Source of the DNA: Rhodanobacter sp. C05
Lineage (GTDB): Bacteria; Pseudomonadota; Gammaproteobacteria; Xanthomonadales; Rhodanobacteraceae
Direction of reading: 5' to 3'
DNA: 64,000 nt
NCBI RefSeq assembly: GCF_002001165.1
Contig: NZ_MUNQ01000020.1
Coordinates: 62,001 to 126,000 of the forward strand
Numbering within the stretch: position 1 is the first letter of the stretch; each line of letters opens with the position of its first letter. The notes below the pieces were generated by a model. It had not been told where the DNA came from and did not search any database. It saw nothing but the letters and a program-made list of their open reading frames with translations. Below are positions 63,807-64,000 of this stretch, piece after piece. The position numbers and the translations under genes were made by a program.

Positions 63807-63814
63807 GTTGAAAA

Positions 63815-64000
<186 letters not shown>

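Noticed and set aside
63796..63814. Tn7 end sequences next to glmS
   Set aside because: No TGTGGGCGGACAA-like end or short direct repeat is visible near the stop.

Overview
The window is a GC-rich chromosomal segment from a gammaproteobacterium, most likely of the Xanthomonadales/Rhodanobacteraceae (Rhodanobacter, Dyella or relatives). The lineage call is an inference. It rests on base composition and on the order metB-wzm-wzt followed by glycosyltransferases, which is the conserved border of the O-antigen locus in Xanthomonas. No rRNA or tRNA is present. The window holds two large accessory blocks that end at the 3' end of glmS.

Block 1 (about 1-31518) is a surface polysaccharide locus. A leftward operon begins at metB (13940) and runs through an ABC exporter pair (wzm/wzt), a three-part glycosyltransferase, a large membrane protein, a GtrA-like flippase, a polyprenyl-phosphate glycosyltransferase, wecB and a GT2-GT4 fusion. 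To the right of metB, a GT2/cephalosporin-hydroxylase-like fusion and a methyltransferase read rightward. A second leftward operon (26407 to 17514) has its own wzm/wzt pair, a methyltransferase with a coiled-coil tail, a double-GT2 protein, an SGNH-like protein, a GSCFA protein and a phytanoyl-CoA dioxygenase-like protein. Divergent from it, rfbBACD and manC supply dTDP-L-rhamnose and GDP-mannose. Most genes overlap by 4 or 11 bases, so they are probably translationally coupled.

A 387-base spacer (31519-31905) holds several GC-rich hairpins and then a perfect 13-base inverted repeat. The right arm of this repeat overlaps an excellent sigma-54 (-24/-12) promoter match.

Block 2 (31906-61915) is a rightward extracellular contractile injection system (eCIS). 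In order it encodes a small winged-helix-like protein, a sheath with a large insertion, a tube, a gp26-like chaperone, an unknown protein, a DUF4255 cap, an AAA+ ATPase, an unknown small protein, a CIS tube-initiator protein, a LysM protein, a gp27-like hub, a gp5 OB spike, a PAAR-like tip, gp25, two J-like baseplate proteins, a tail-I-like protein and a DUF6519-like protein. The cargo end follows: a GT-A-like protein, a DUF4157-OmpA fusion, a 1662-residue DUF4157-HNH nuclease candidate effector and a small candidate immunity protein. No classical tape-measure or tail-fibre gene was recognised.

Convergent to the cargo end is a sigma-54 activator-like regulator (61924-63303) with a degenerate receiver and a GAYTSA loop. 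It is the obvious candidate to act on the sigma-54 promoter at the other end of the block. The last 186 bases are the C-terminus of glmS. Between it and the regulator lies about 510 bases of mostly non-coding DNA. All functional statements are from reading the sequence. No database search was run.
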